Assembly: GCF_000310185.1 (NCBI RefSeq) | Contig: NZ_AMXD01000017.1 | Location: 1 to 44,422 of the forward strand | Reading direction: 5' to 3' | Length of the DNA stretch: 44,422 nucleotides | Origin: Thauera aminoaromatica S2 | Lineage (GTDB): Bacteria > Pseudomonadota > Gammaproteobacteria > Burkholderiales > Rhodocyclaceae | Shown here: piece by piece, positions 1 to 11,422 of the stretch | Position numbering within the stretch: position 1 is the first letter of the stretch | Layout of the letters: each line of letters opens with the position of its first letter | The notes under the pieces: generated by a model | Told to the model about the DNA's origin: nothing | Database searches by the model: none | What the model saw: only the letters and a program-made list of their open reading frames with translations | Made by a program: the position numbers and the translations under genes

Positions 1-902
1 TCGCCGCCCGCCGCGATGCGCTCGCCGAGGCCGCTGCGGCGCTCAAGCAGGTCGAGGAGCTGCGCCTGCGCACCGAGCACGAGGCCGCGCCGGTCCGCGC
101 CCGCGTGGCCGAGCTGCGCCTCGCGCTGCAGGCCGCCGAACTCGCGGTTGCCCAGTTCGAGGAGCGCCTCGTCGAGGCCCGCGCCGACGAGGCGGCGCTC
201 GCGCCGCTGCTCGCCGCCGAGCCCAAGGAATCCACCCTGCAGCGCGAAGTCGCCCGCCTGGCGCGCGAAATCGCCGAGCTTGGCGCGGTCAACATGGCCG
301 CGCTCGACGAGCTCACGACCGCCTCCGAGCGCAAGGGCTACCTCGACGCGCAGACCGAGGACCTGCTGCAGGCCATCGACACCCTGGAAGATGCCATCCG
401 GCGCATCGATCGCGAGACGCGCGAGCAGCTTCAGGACACTTACAATACGGTCAATCGGCAGTTCGGCGCCCTGTTCCCGCAGTTGTTCGGCGGCGGACGG
501 GCGGAACTGGTGCTGACCGGCGAGGAGATCCTCGACGCCGGCATCCAGATCGTCGCCCAGCCGCCGGGCAAGAAAAACGCGTCGATCCATCTGCTCTCGG
601 GCGGGGAAAAGGCACTCACCGCGATCGCGCTGGTGTTCTCGATGTTCCAGCTCAATCCGGCCCCGTTCTGCATGCTCGACGAGGTGGATGCGCCGCTGGA
701 CGACACGAACACCGAGCGCTATGCGAACATGGTCAAGCGCATGTCCGCACAGACGCAGTTCATCTTCATCAGCCACAGCAAGATCACGATGGAATTCGCG
801 CAGCAGCTGGTGGGGGTGACGATGCAGGAGCAGGGCGTCTCGCGGGTGGTGGAAGTCGATATCGAAGAGGCGCTGCGCCTGGCCGACCCGGCCGCAGCGT
901 GA
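1..902 (+). CDS. smc: Chromosome segregation protein SMC, C-terminal part (5'-truncated)
   Basis: This is the C-terminal end of the SMC ATPase, which dimerises through its hinge and works with ScpA/ScpB to compact and segregate the chromosome. The reading frame (codons beginning at base 3) is open from the left edge, so only about the last 299 residues are present. The first ~120 residues are Ala/Glu/Arg-rich and look like the returning coiled-coil arm. They are followed by the C-terminal half of the ABC head: signature motif LLSGGEKALTA, Walker B with D-loop (FCMLDEVDAPLDD), and the H-loop region (FIFISHSK). The order and spacing are those of a functional SMC head. zipA starts 37 bases downstream on the same strand, a common betaproteobacterial arrangement (smc-zipA-ligA). 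The hinge and N-terminal Walker A lie outside the window, so completeness cannot be judged. Confidence 0.97.
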   Translation, partial: AARRDALAEAAAALKQVEELRLRTEHEAAPVRARVAELRLALQAAELAVAQFEERLVEARADEAALAPLLAAEPKESTLQREVARLAREIAELGAVNMAALDELTTASERKGYLDAQTEDLLQAIDTLEDAIRRIDRETREQLQDTYNTVNRQFGALFPQLFGGGRAELVLTGEEILDAGIQIVAQPPGKKNASIHLLSGGEKALTAIALVFSMFQLNPAPFCMLDEVDAPLDDTNTERYANMVKRMSAQTQFIFISHSKITMEFAQQLVGVTMQEQGVSRVVEVDIEEALRLADPAAA

Positions 903-939
903 CGCAGGACAAGCTACACGGAGCAATTCTGGGATCCAA

Positions 940-4103
<3,164 letters not shown>

Positions 4104-4182
4104 TGCAGGCCAGGTCTGCTTGGCGCATGATCGCGCCCGCTGCTGCGTCGCAACCCCCTCTATTCATGGGAGAGCAAGAAAA

Positions 4183-5088
4183 ATGAAGAAAGTCACCAAG
4201 GCGATTTTTCCTGTGGCCGGCATGGGCACGCGCTTCCTGCCCGCCACCAAGGCGAGCCCGAAGGAGATGCTGCCGATCGTCGACAAGCCCTTGATCCAGT
4301 ACGCCGTTGAAGAGGCGGTCGCCGCCGGCATCACCGACATGATCTTCATCACCGGTCGTACCAAGCGCTCGATCGAGGACCACTTCGACAAGGCCTACGA
4401 GCTCGAGACCGAGCTCGAGGCGCGCGGCAAGAAGCAGCTGCTCGAGATCGTGCGCCAGACGGTGCCGAAGGGCGTCAACTGTATCTACATCCGCCAGTCC
4501 GAGGCGCTCGGCCTCGGCCATGCCGTGCGTTGCGCCAGCCACGTGGTGAGCGACGAGGCCTTCGCGGTGATCCTCGCCGACGACCTGCTCGACAACAAGG
4601 ATGGCACGCCGGTGTTGAAGCAGATGGTGGATGTGTACAACTATCACCGCTGCTCGGTGCTCGGCACGATGAATGTGCCGCGCGAGGAAACCCGCAGCTA
4701 CGGCATCGTCAGCACCGAATCCGACAAGGGCCAGGTGCAGCGCATGACCGGCATCGTCGAGAAGCCCAAGCCCGAGGAAGCACCGACGACCCAGGCCGTG
4801 GTCGGTCGCTACATCCTGACCCCGCGCATCTTCGATCACATCCGTGCGTTGAAGCCCGGCGCCGGTGGCGAGTACCAGCTCACCGACGCGATCGCATCGC
4901 TGCTCAAGGAGGAGGCCGTGCTGGCCTTCCAGTTCGACGGCGTGCGCTACGACTGCGGTTCGAAGCTCGGCTACCTGAAGGCGACGATCGAGTTCGGGTT
5001 GCGCCATCCGGAAACTGGTGGCGACTTCGCGGCCTACCTGAGCGGGCGCTTCGGCGCCGAAGGCAAGGCGGCGAAGGCAGCCAAGTAA
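4183..5088 (+). CDS. galU: UTP-glucose-1-phosphate uridylyltransferase GalU
   Basis: GalU makes UDP-glucose from UTP and glucose 1-phosphate, the precursor for LPS core, exopolysaccharide and other glucosylated products. The 301-residue protein matches the usual family length. It carries the nucleotide-binding loop ([17 protein letters not shown], residues 14-30), followed by [11 protein letters not shown] and the EKPKPEEAP region typical of bacterial GalU. The ATG at 4183 is preferred over an in-frame upstream ATG at 4120 because [15 protein letters not shown] is the conserved N-terminus and a purine-rich ribosome site (GGGAGAG) lies just upstream. It follows ligA by 79 bases and ends before a strong hairpin that separates it from the convergent cytochrome cluster. 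Confidence 0.97.
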   Translation: MKKVTKAIFPVAGMGTRFLPATKASPKEMLPIVDKPLIQYAVEEAVAAGITDMIFITGRTKRSIEDHFDKAYELETELEARGKKQLLEIVRQTVPKGVNCIYIRQSEALGLGHAVRCASHVVSDEAFAVILADDLLDNKDGTPVLKQMVDVYNYHRCSVLGTMNVPREETRSYGIVSTESDKGQVQRMTGIVEKPKPEEAPTTQAVVGRYILTPRIFDHIRALKPGAGGEYQLTDAIASLLKEEAVLAFQFDGVRYDCGSKLGYLKATIEFGLRHPETGGDFAAYLSGRFGAEGKAAKAAK

Positions 5089-5117
5089 GTCCCGTCTCGC
5101 GCGTCGAGGCGGGTCGG

Positions 5118-5145
5118 AAACGGGCGGCCCGCGGGTCGCCCGTTT
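5118..5145. terminator. Hairpin terminator between galU and the convergent cytochrome cluster
   Basis: A 9-base perfect inverted repeat (AAACGGGCG / CGCCCGTTT, arms 5118-5126 and 5137-5145) flanks a 10-base loop. It lies 29 bases after the galU stop, and its right arm touches the stop codon of the 503-aa cytochrome gene on the other strand. The A-rich/T-rich arm ends make it a plausible terminator in both directions, though the T-run is only three bases long. Confidence 0.65.
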
Positions 5146-6656
5146 CACATCGTCTTGAGGTATTCGAGCAGGTCCGCCTTGTCCGCGGCGGGGAGAGTGG
5201 TTCCGAACGCGTGACCACGGTTGCTGCCACCACGGGCCCCGACGTCGTGCACGGTGCCGATGCGTTCGGCCTCGGGGCCGTGGGTGACGAAGCCGACCCG
5301 GTCCGGATCATAGACGTCGTAACCGCGCCAGAAGCGGGTCGGGCGCTGCGCGGGCGGTTCGAGCAGGTCGCGCAGCGAGGGCACCGAGCCGTTATGCAGG
5401 TATGGCGCGCGCAGCCAGATGCCGTCGAGGAAGGCGGCGACGTAGCCGGTCAGCGGGGCTTCGACCAGGCCCGGACGCTCGATGCCCATCCCGGCCACCA
5501 CCTGATTCGCTTCGCGCGCCGCGCGTTCGTTCCATGTCGCGATGCGCTCCGCGCTGGTGCCGACCTCGGCAAGCGGGATCACCGTTCCGGTGCGCGCCGA
5601 TGCGTGGCAGCCGGCGCAGGTCGTGTCGAACACCTGCTTGCCGCGCGCTACAGCGGCGGTATCGACTGCGAACGGATACGGCGGCGCACGTTTCGCCGAA
5701 ACGTATTCGATGAGCCAGCGCACCTCGCCGAGAAACTCGGCGTTGTCCTTGGGTGGCGCGCCGAGCAGGCCGAGCGCGGAGTCGATCACCACCGAATACG
5801 CGTCGTGGCTGTCGCCGGCGAAGTTCATGCGCATACCCTGATCGGCGCGGTACTTGCCGAGGTTCCACAGCGAAGGCATGTCGGTCGGGCCGAAACTGTC
5901 GTCCATCGGCCAGCGGATCATGAAGTACTTGGTCAGGTTCATCGCATCGTCGCGGCCGCGGCCCCAGGGCGGGAAATCGTCGCGGTACAGCCAGGCGAAC
6001 TGCTGTTCGCGCTCGAGCAGGCGCTTGCGCGTGATCGGGATGATCACGAAGCGATAGAGCAGGCGGTCGATGAAGGACAGGTCGGTGACCAGATTGATCT
6101 CGGCCATCAGGTTGTCGGCGTTGAAGCGTGGGTCTTTCGCGCAGTCGACCAGAAAGCGGAAGAAGGCCCACAGGTTCAGCGTGTGATTGGGGCCGGTCGG
6201 CACGAAAGTCGGCGCCGCATCGGCCTGGGTGCGGTAGCTCGTGGTGTGGCAGGACGCGCAGTTGTTGGCCACGCGCGGAAAGCCCACCACCTTCTTCGAG
6301 AAGCCGACCGGCAGCTCCTGGCCTTCTTCCCACACCACGCCGAAGGCGGCGTAGCCGCCCGGGCCCGGCAGCTTGTCGGGAAACATCCGCGGCAGCACGT
6401 AGAAGATCCAGTAGGGGATGCCGGCATCGCGTTCGGCACCGATCGAGCCGTACTTGAAGCGCATGTCGGGATCGCGGGTGATCCATTCCGGCTGCGCTTC
6501 CTCGCGAAAGAACTTGTACCAGGCGAAGGCGCCGCCGGCGGCGCCGAGCGCGAGCAGCAGGAGCAGCGCAACGAGCAGGCTGCGGCCGGTGTTGCGGCGC
6601 CGGCAGACGAGCCGGGTGGGGCGCGGCCCCGGATTCGTGCAGGGGGCGAATTTCAT
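5145..6656 (-). CDS. Membrane-anchored di-haem cytochrome c, RoxA-like (503 aa)
   Basis: Predicted periplasmic di-haem c-type cytochrome held by one N-terminal membrane segment (about residues 25-47). Two haem-attachment motifs are visible: CASCH at 133-137 and CAGCH at 347-351. After the second haem comes the conserved stretch WLRAPYLHNGSVP (414-426), and the C-terminus (TTLPAADK...LLEYLKTM) resembles the end of di-haem peroxidase/RoxA-type proteins. It is a clear paralogue of the 515-aa protein encoded just upstream in the operon (16-base gap): both begin their soluble part with FKYGS, share LPGPG and EEG..LPVG..K before haem 1, and share the APYLHNG block. A GAGGAG ribosome site supports the ATG. 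It is the last gene of the five-gene cluster. Known relatives include rubber oxygenases and peroxidase-like proteins; the substrate here is unknown. Confidence 0.8.
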   Translation of the reverse strand: MKFAPCTNPGPRPTRLVCRRRNTGRSLLVALLLLLALGAAGGAFAWYKFFREEAQPEWITRDPDMRFKYGSIGAERDAGIPYWIFYVLPRMFPDKLPGPGGYAAFGVVWEEGQELPVGFSKKVVGFPRVANNCASCHTTSYRTQADAAPTFVPTGPNHTLNLWAFFRFLVDCAKDPRFNADNLMAEINLVTDLSFIDRLLYRFVIIPITRKRLLEREQQFAWLYRDDFPPWGRGRDDAMNLTKYFMIRWPMDDSFGPTDMPSLWNLGKYRADQGMRMNFAGDSHDAYSVVIDSALGLLGAPPKDNAEFLGEVRWLIEYVSAKRAPPYPFAVDTAAVARGKQVFDTTCAGCHASARTGTVIPLAEVGTSAERIATWNERAAREANQVVAGMGIERPGLVEAPLTGYVAAFLDGIWLRAPYLHNGSVPSLRDLLEPPAQRPTRFWRGYDVYDPDRVGFVTHGPEAERIGTVHDVGARGGSNRGHAFGTTLPAADKADLLEYLKTM

Positions 6657-6672
6657 GGCGGCACTCCTCGCA

Positions 6673-8220
6673 TCAGAAGGTCTTCAGGTACTCGACCAGC
6701 GCATCCTTGTCCGCGGCGGGCAGATCGGTGCCATAGGCCGGGCCTTCGTGACCGCTGTTGCCGTTGCCCGGCAGCGTGGTGTCGAACAGGAAGTGATCGG
6801 TTGCGGTCTGGGCCCTGCCCGTCGGCGCGGCGCATTGCGCAGGATCGGCAGCGCTGGCGAAGCCGACCCGCAACGCATCGATCAGCGTGCCGCCGCGCAC
6901 AAAGCACGTCGGCCGAGCGAAGGCGGGCTCGAGCAGATCGCGCAGGGTGGGCACGGAGCCGTTGTGCAGGTAGGGCGCGCGCAGCCAGATGCCGTCGAGC
7001 GGCATGTTGGCGTAGCCCCAGGTCTTGCGGAAATGGCGGAAACGATGCGGATAGCCCGCATAGAGGGTCGCCTGATTGACCGCCAGATCCCGGGTGTAGG
7101 AATCGAGCCGGGCGGGGTCGGTGGCGATGTCCGCGATCGGGGTGACATGGCCGACCTTCGGCCCTGCGAAGTCGCTGCCGCTCGCGCCGTGGCAATCGGC
7201 GCAATAGCGCGCATACAGCGCCGCGCCGCGCGCGGCGAGTGTCTTATCCACCGGCAGCGGCCACGCCGGCGGGCCGAGGTCGAGCAGCCAGGCCTCGACC
7301 CGGGAGATTGCCGCCAGGTCGATGGTGGGGGGCGTGGTGCCGGTACCGAAGGCTGCACTCTTGTTGCGCTCCTCGGTGTGGGTGTTGTTCCCGTCCCAGT
7401 GCAGTTCCATGCGCTCGCCATCGTCACGTTGCATGCGCTTGCGCTGGTTCCAGATCGACGGAAAATCGGCGGCGCCGAGGCGCTCGCGGGCAGGAAGTCG
7501 TTGCACCGGAAAATTGAACAGGACCTTTGCGGCGTTGAAGGTGTCGACCCGACCCGGCCCCCAGGGCGCTTGCGCGGACACGAAGCCAAAGCGCGCGCGC
7601 AGCATCAGCAGGCGCTCGCGCATCAACGCGATCGCCACCGGATAGACGAGGTAGCGATCGACGAGCCCGAGTCCGCCGCTCAGGCGCTCGATCTCCGGCA
7701 CGATGAACTCACGCGAGAAGGTCGGGCCAGCGGCGCATTCGAAGAAGAAGCGCTGGAAGGCGAGAATGTCGAAGCGATGGGCGGGCATGCCGACGACCAG
7801 GCGTGCGGGCGCAGCGGGCGTGTCGCGAACGAGGCCGGCGTGGCAAGCGGCGCAGTTGAGGAAGACGCGATCGATGCCGAGGTGGCGCCGCTTCGACACG
7901 CCCACCGGCAGGTCGCGGCCTTCCTCGAAAATCAGGCCGAGCGACGCGTAGCCGGGACCGGGCAGATGTTCTGCGCACACGGTCGGCAAGGCCTGCCAGA
8001 TCCAGTACGGGAAGCCCGATGCGCGCTCGCCGCCGGTCGAGCCGTACTTGAAGTGCTCCACCGGGTCTGCATGGACGACCGGCTCGTCCGGCACGAACCG
8101 CACGAGGGCATAGCCGCCCGCGAGCAGGAGCAGCAGCCAGGGCAGCAGCACGAGGATGCGGAGCAGCGTGCGCGCGAGGCGCAGGCGATGCGTTGTGGGG
8201 ACGGACTCGGGCGTGTTCAC
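6673..8220 (-). CDS. Membrane-anchored di-haem cytochrome c, RoxA-like (515 aa)
   Basis: Predicted periplasmic di-haem cytochrome with an N-terminal membrane anchor (about residues 20-41, Leu-rich, after a short basic cytoplasmic tail). Haem motifs are CAACH (123-127) and CADCH (340-344), 217 residues apart, almost the same spacing as in the downstream 503-aa paralogue (214). The block DGIWLRAPYLHNGSVPTL (409-426) is nearly identical in the two. Between the haems there is a conserved APWGPGRVDTFN stretch and a WDGNN segment not seen in the paralogue. The start is GTG at 8220 with a GAGGT ribosome site five bases upstream. An oxidoreductase role at the outer face of the inner membrane follows from the haems and the anchor. 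The reaction is not known. Confidence 0.8.
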   Translation of the reverse strand: MNTPESVPTTHRLRLARTLLRILVLLPWLLLLLAGGYALVRFVPDEPVVHADPVEHFKYGSTGGERASGFPYWIWQALPTVCAEHLPGPGYASLGLIFEEGRDLPVGVSKRRHLGIDRVFLNCAACHAGLVRDTPAAPARLVVGMPAHRFDILAFQRFFFECAAGPTFSREFIVPEIERLSGGLGLVDRYLVYPVAIALMRERLLMLRARFGFVSAQAPWGPGRVDTFNAAKVLFNFPVQRLPARERLGAADFPSIWNQRKRMQRDDGERMELHWDGNNTHTEERNKSAAFGTGTTPPTIDLAAISRVEAWLLDLGPPAWPLPVDKTLAARGAALYARYCADCHGASGSDFAGPKVGHVTPIADIATDPARLDSYTRDLAVNQATLYAGYPHRFRHFRKTWGYANMPLDGIWLRAPYLHNGSVPTLRDLLEPAFARPTCFVRGGTLIDALRVGFASAADPAQCAAPTGRAQTATDHFLFDTTLPGNGNSGHEGPAYGTDLPAADKDALVEYLKTF

Positions 8221-8268
8221 GGTGACCTCGGATCTGCAGGACGGTGCGGTGCGATGTCGGAGCGCCGA

Positions 8269-10410
8269 TCACCCTGTCGGGACTCGGCAGGGCGCGAGGG
8301 TGGCGTACGGATGGGCAAGCACGTCGGCGCTGCGTACGCCACTTGCCTGCAGCACGTGCTCGAGCAGATCGCGCATCGCCGCCAGGTCGGGCGACTGCAG
8401 GAAGGCGCCGGCATGCGCGGCAGCGGGCGGCGGCATCGGGGTTTTCGAGCGGGCTGCGGGCGGCAGCCGGTTCATGTCCAGCCGATGGAGCATGCGTTGC
8501 GCACAGGTCGCGAGATTGGCGCGTACCTGTGCTTCGTCGCCGTGCAGGAAGCCGGGCGGGAAGGCGGTGTTCTCGGCATGACACTGGCTGCACTGGCGCA
8601 GGAAGGGCTGCAGGTCGGCGGGCCAGTGCGTCGTGCGGGACCGGGTGACATCGGCCATCAACGCGGGTGGAGGCGCTGCGGCGGCGGGCGGGGCAGGAAC
8701 GTCCTCGCCGAGCCCGCGTAGCAGCGGCGCGAGCAGGGCCATCCGGCGTGCCGGGCCGCCCGTCAGCGCATCGTCCTGACCGGCGACATTTGCCTGCGCG
8801 AGGGCCTCGACGGCGTGCCCGAGCGGCTCGAGGTCATCGACGAGTTCGAGGGCTGCCACGATCGCCTCGGCCGCGCTCGGCGACCCCGGCAGGTGGGCGC
8901 TGCCGTCGTCGCCACCAAGCCGCAAGGTGGTGATGGCTTCCCCACTGCTGGCGCGGATCGGACCACCCGCCCTGGCAGTGAGCGCGAAGCGGATCGGCCA
9001 GCCGGATGCCGGGTCGTGGTCCTTCGCGATGGCCAGCGTCACACCGGTGTGCGCGCTCGACCCGGACAACTCGAGACGGTCGAGGATGCCGTCGGCGCTG
9101 CGCCCGCCGTCGAGCCTGATGCGCGCCTGCAGCCGGACCTCGGATCCGCGCGCGCAGTCGAGGTCGAGCCGCGTTGCGTCGGTGGCCCGGCGCAGGGTGC
9201 AGCTCAGGTCGATCTCCCGCGCTGCAGGCTGTGGCATGCGCGCGAGGGCGCGCTCGATGCGCGCAAGGTCGGCGCGCGAGAACAGAGTCCCGAGCAGGTG
9301 GATGAAGCGCATCACGTCGCCCGGGTCGCGTCCGCGCCAGTGCTCGATCGGCGCCCGCAGCGCGAGCGGATCGAAGACCGCCGGAATGTCCGCATAGCGC
9401 ACGAGCTCGGCATCGCTCGGGGGCGCAATCCCGCCCTCGATGCCGGCGAAGGGCTGGCGGTTGGGGATTTGCGGATCGGGAATGACGAGGCCGTCCGGCC
9501 AACGCGCCTGCCAGTTGGCGAGCAGCGGATCCACCAGGCGGTTCGTGGCATCCGCGCGCGCGACCGGCGCCCCGGTGCCGATCAGCCGCTGGCGCAGCGC
9601 GTGCAGCAGCGCCTGGGCACGGCAGTCGATGCCGGCCTGCGGGGTGGCGAGGGCGCAGCCGTCCCGCCACAGGCGCTGGGCCACGCCGAGGCGATTCGCG
9701 CGTGCGGTCGCGGCGTCGATCGCTTCAGGCACATCGACGCCGTGACGCCAGGGCAGACCCTGATAGTCGAGGCCGGTCGCAGCCAGGCGTGCGGCGACCG
9801 GCGGGCTGGCGCTGGTCTCGTCCCACGACGGGCGCGAGAAGATCGGCGCCTCGTTCTGGTGGCAAGCGAGGCAGAGCGTACGGTTCGCGGCGACCACCCG
9901 CGGCCTTGCCCCGGCGCGGTAGTCGAGCACGAGCTGGAACTCGAAGCGACCCGCATCCTCGTTGTAGCTGATCACCTCGAGCGCCTCGGCACGTTCGTGG
10001 TGCGCGACGTACAAGCGGTCCTTCAGGTAGAGGTGTCCCGCGGGTGCGTCGCTTGCCGGCTCACCGGTGACCGCGGCCACCACACGCGGAAAACGGAAGG
10101 CATCGACGTCTCCTGCGGCGTGGCGCTGCAGCGAGCGCCCGAGCGGGATCAGCACGATCGCCAGTCCGCCGTTCGGGTCCTCGCCATCGAGCTGCGCACG
10201 CACGCGTTGGAGCAGTGCGGGGAACGGGAAGGGCACCTGCTGCGCGCCGTTCGCCCCGCGCTCGAGCAGGCGATCGAACAGCGACCGCCCGTGCGGCGAC
10301 GGTGCGCGGTCGACCTCGGCGGCATTGGCCGGAGCCATGAACACGCTGCCGAACAGCGCGCCCAGCAGCACCGGGAGCACATGGCGGGAGACAGGACGAG
10401 ACAGTCTCAT
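8269..10410 (-). CDS. Secreted di-haem cytochrome c family protein of unknown function (713 aa)
   Basis: A signal peptide (about residues 1-31, ending near APANAAEV) targets this protein to the periplasm. It has two CXXCH motifs very far apart: CLACH (180-184), in a striking context ACHQNEAPIFSRPSWDET, and CSQCH (607-611), near the C-terminus in a small c-type domain ending in KTPMPPP, which may supply a Met ligand. About 420 residues with no haem motif lie between them. It lacks the APYLHNG block of its neighbours, so it is a different family. The ATG at 10410 is chosen over the longer open frame because it starts the signal peptide and is preceded by AGGGGA. It sits third in the cluster, 71 bases after the lipoprotein gene and 48 before the 515-aa cytochrome gene. 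Function is not recognised. Confidence 0.75.
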   Translation of the reverse strand: MRLSRPVSRHVLPVLLGALFGSVFMAPANAAEVDRAPSPHGRSLFDRLLERGANGAQQVPFPFPALLQRVRAQLDGEDPNGGLAIVLIPLGRSLQRHAAGDVDAFRFPRVVAAVTGEPASDAPAGHLYLKDRLYVAHHERAEALEVISYNEDAGRFEFQLVLDYRAGARPRVVAANRTLCLACHQNEAPIFSRPSWDETSASPPVAARLAATGLDYQGLPWRHGVDVPEAIDAATARANRLGVAQRLWRDGCALATPQAGIDCRAQALLHALRQRLIGTGAPVARADATNRLVDPLLANWQARWPDGLVIPDPQIPNRQPFAGIEGGIAPPSDAELVRYADIPAVFDPLALRAPIEHWRGRDPGDVMRFIHLLGTLFSRADLARIERALARMPQPAAREIDLSCTLRRATDATRLDLDCARGSEVRLQARIRLDGGRSADGILDRLELSGSSAHTGVTLAIAKDHDPASGWPIRFALTARAGGPIRASSGEAITTLRLGGDDGSAHLPGSPSAAEAIVAALELVDDLEPLGHAVEALAQANVAGQDDALTGGPARRMALLAPLLRGLGEDVPAPPAAAAPPPALMADVTRSRTTHWPADLQPFLRQCSQCHAENTAFPPGFLHGDEAQVRANLATCAQRMLHRLDMNRLPPAARSKTPMPPPAAAHAGAFLQSPDLAAMRDLLEHVLQASGVRSADVLAHPYATLAPCRVPTG

Positions 10411-10481
10411 GCTCGTTCCCCTGCGCGATCTTGCGGGCCGCGGACGCAGCCGCCGCCCGCAAAACCACGCGCGGACCGTTC

Positions 10482-11405
10482 TCAGCCACCCCCTGCCGCG
10501 GCGGCGATCAAGCGCTGCTGGGTGCCGCTCCAGCAATCCTGATCGACCTGGCCGGTCTTCAGGAACGCTTCGCGACTCGCCGCGATCATCTGCGCGTTGT
10601 GGAGGACGAAGTTCACCACGAAGGCGCGGTCCATGTAGGCCCGACCAAGGTAGAAGCCCGGGTAGACCATGCGGATCTCGTCGCGGATCGCGAAGCCGTT
10701 GCGGCCCGCGAGCAGGTCGGGCATGCGCCGGTAGCCCGGCAGTTCATCGGTGAAGGCGTAGTCGATGATGATGGATTCGCGCCGGCCGTCGAGCAGGCTC
10801 TGGCCGCAGTAGAGCTTCGCCGGGAACAGCAGCCACTGGTCCTTGCCGCCGACATTGAGCTTCTGCAGCGGGGTGTCCGCGCTTTCCTCGACGAGGCCGA
10901 GCTTGCGCAAGGTGGTGAGATCCTCGATGCGGTTACGCAGCAGGCGCTCGTCGCGGTAGAACACCTTGCCCTTCCACAACATCTCGCCAACGAGGTCGAG
11001 CTTGCCGCCCGCCACATTGACCAGCAAGCCCTTCAGGCCGCCGCCGGCGATCTCGGACAGGCGCAGCTTGCCGCTGCCACCGCGCGGGAAGAACAGGTCG
11101 CCGTCGAACGCGCCGTCGGGGATCGGCCCGGCGCTCAGGCGCGCATAGATCTGGTCGACCTGCTCCTGGTCGAGCTGCGCGATGTTCTGCGGCGTGATCT
11201 TGTACAGGTCGGCCGTCGACAGCGGATGGCGATGTTCCAGCCAGGCGAAATCGGGCTTGCCGGCATAGCCTTCGGCATGCGGGGCGAAGGCGATCTCCGG
11301 CGCCCGCTCCCCGTCGTCGTCGAACAGGCCGCATCCCGTGACCGCCATGGCGGCCAGCATGCAGACGGCGAGCGCCCCAAACGGCCAGTGCGAGATCCTT
11401 GTCAT
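10482..11405 (-). CDS. Lipoprotein of unknown function within the cytochrome cluster (307 aa)
   Basis: The N-terminus (MTRISHWPFGALAVCMLAAMAVTGCG) is a typical lipoprotein signal with the lipobox VTGC, so the mature protein should be anchored through Cys24 and face the periplasm. The rest is soluble, with no CXXCH and only a few cysteines, and matches no family I recognise. A segment YPGFYLGRAYMDRAFVVNF near residue 260 and a basic/aromatic region around WLLFPAKLYCGQ look like a folded core. The ATG at 11405 has GGGGGA eight bases upstream. An alternative ATG at 11420 would spoil the lipobox position and overlaps the ribosome site. It starts 17 bases after the stop of the 854-aa di-haem gene, which suggests co-expression and a shared job, perhaps as substrate-binding or scaffold partner of the cytochromes (inference). 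Confidence 0.7.
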   Translation of the reverse strand: MTRISHWPFGALAVCMLAAMAVTGCGLFDDDGERAPEIAFAPHAEGYAGKPDFAWLEHRHPLSTADLYKITPQNIAQLDQEQVDQIYARLSAGPIPDGAFDGDLFFPRGGSGKLRLSEIAGGGLKGLLVNVAGGKLDLVGEMLWKGKVFYRDERLLRNRIEDLTTLRKLGLVEESADTPLQKLNVGGKDQWLLFPAKLYCGQSLLDGRRESIIIDYAFTDELPGYRRMPDLLAGRNGFAIRDEIRMVYPGFYLGRAYMDRAFVVNFVLHNAQMIAASREAFLKTGQVDQDCWSGTQQRLIAAAAGGG

Positions 11406-11422
11406 GATGAAGTCCCCCATGC

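Noticed and set aside
4120-4182. Upstream ATG of galU that would add 21 residues
   Set aside because: The extra residues are not conserved, and the ATG at 4183 has a ribosome site and the family N-terminus.
6418-8721. 767-codon plus-strand frame across the cytochrome cluster
   Set aside because: It runs antisense to two cytochromes with intact haem motifs, spans their intergenic gaps and has no recognisable domain.
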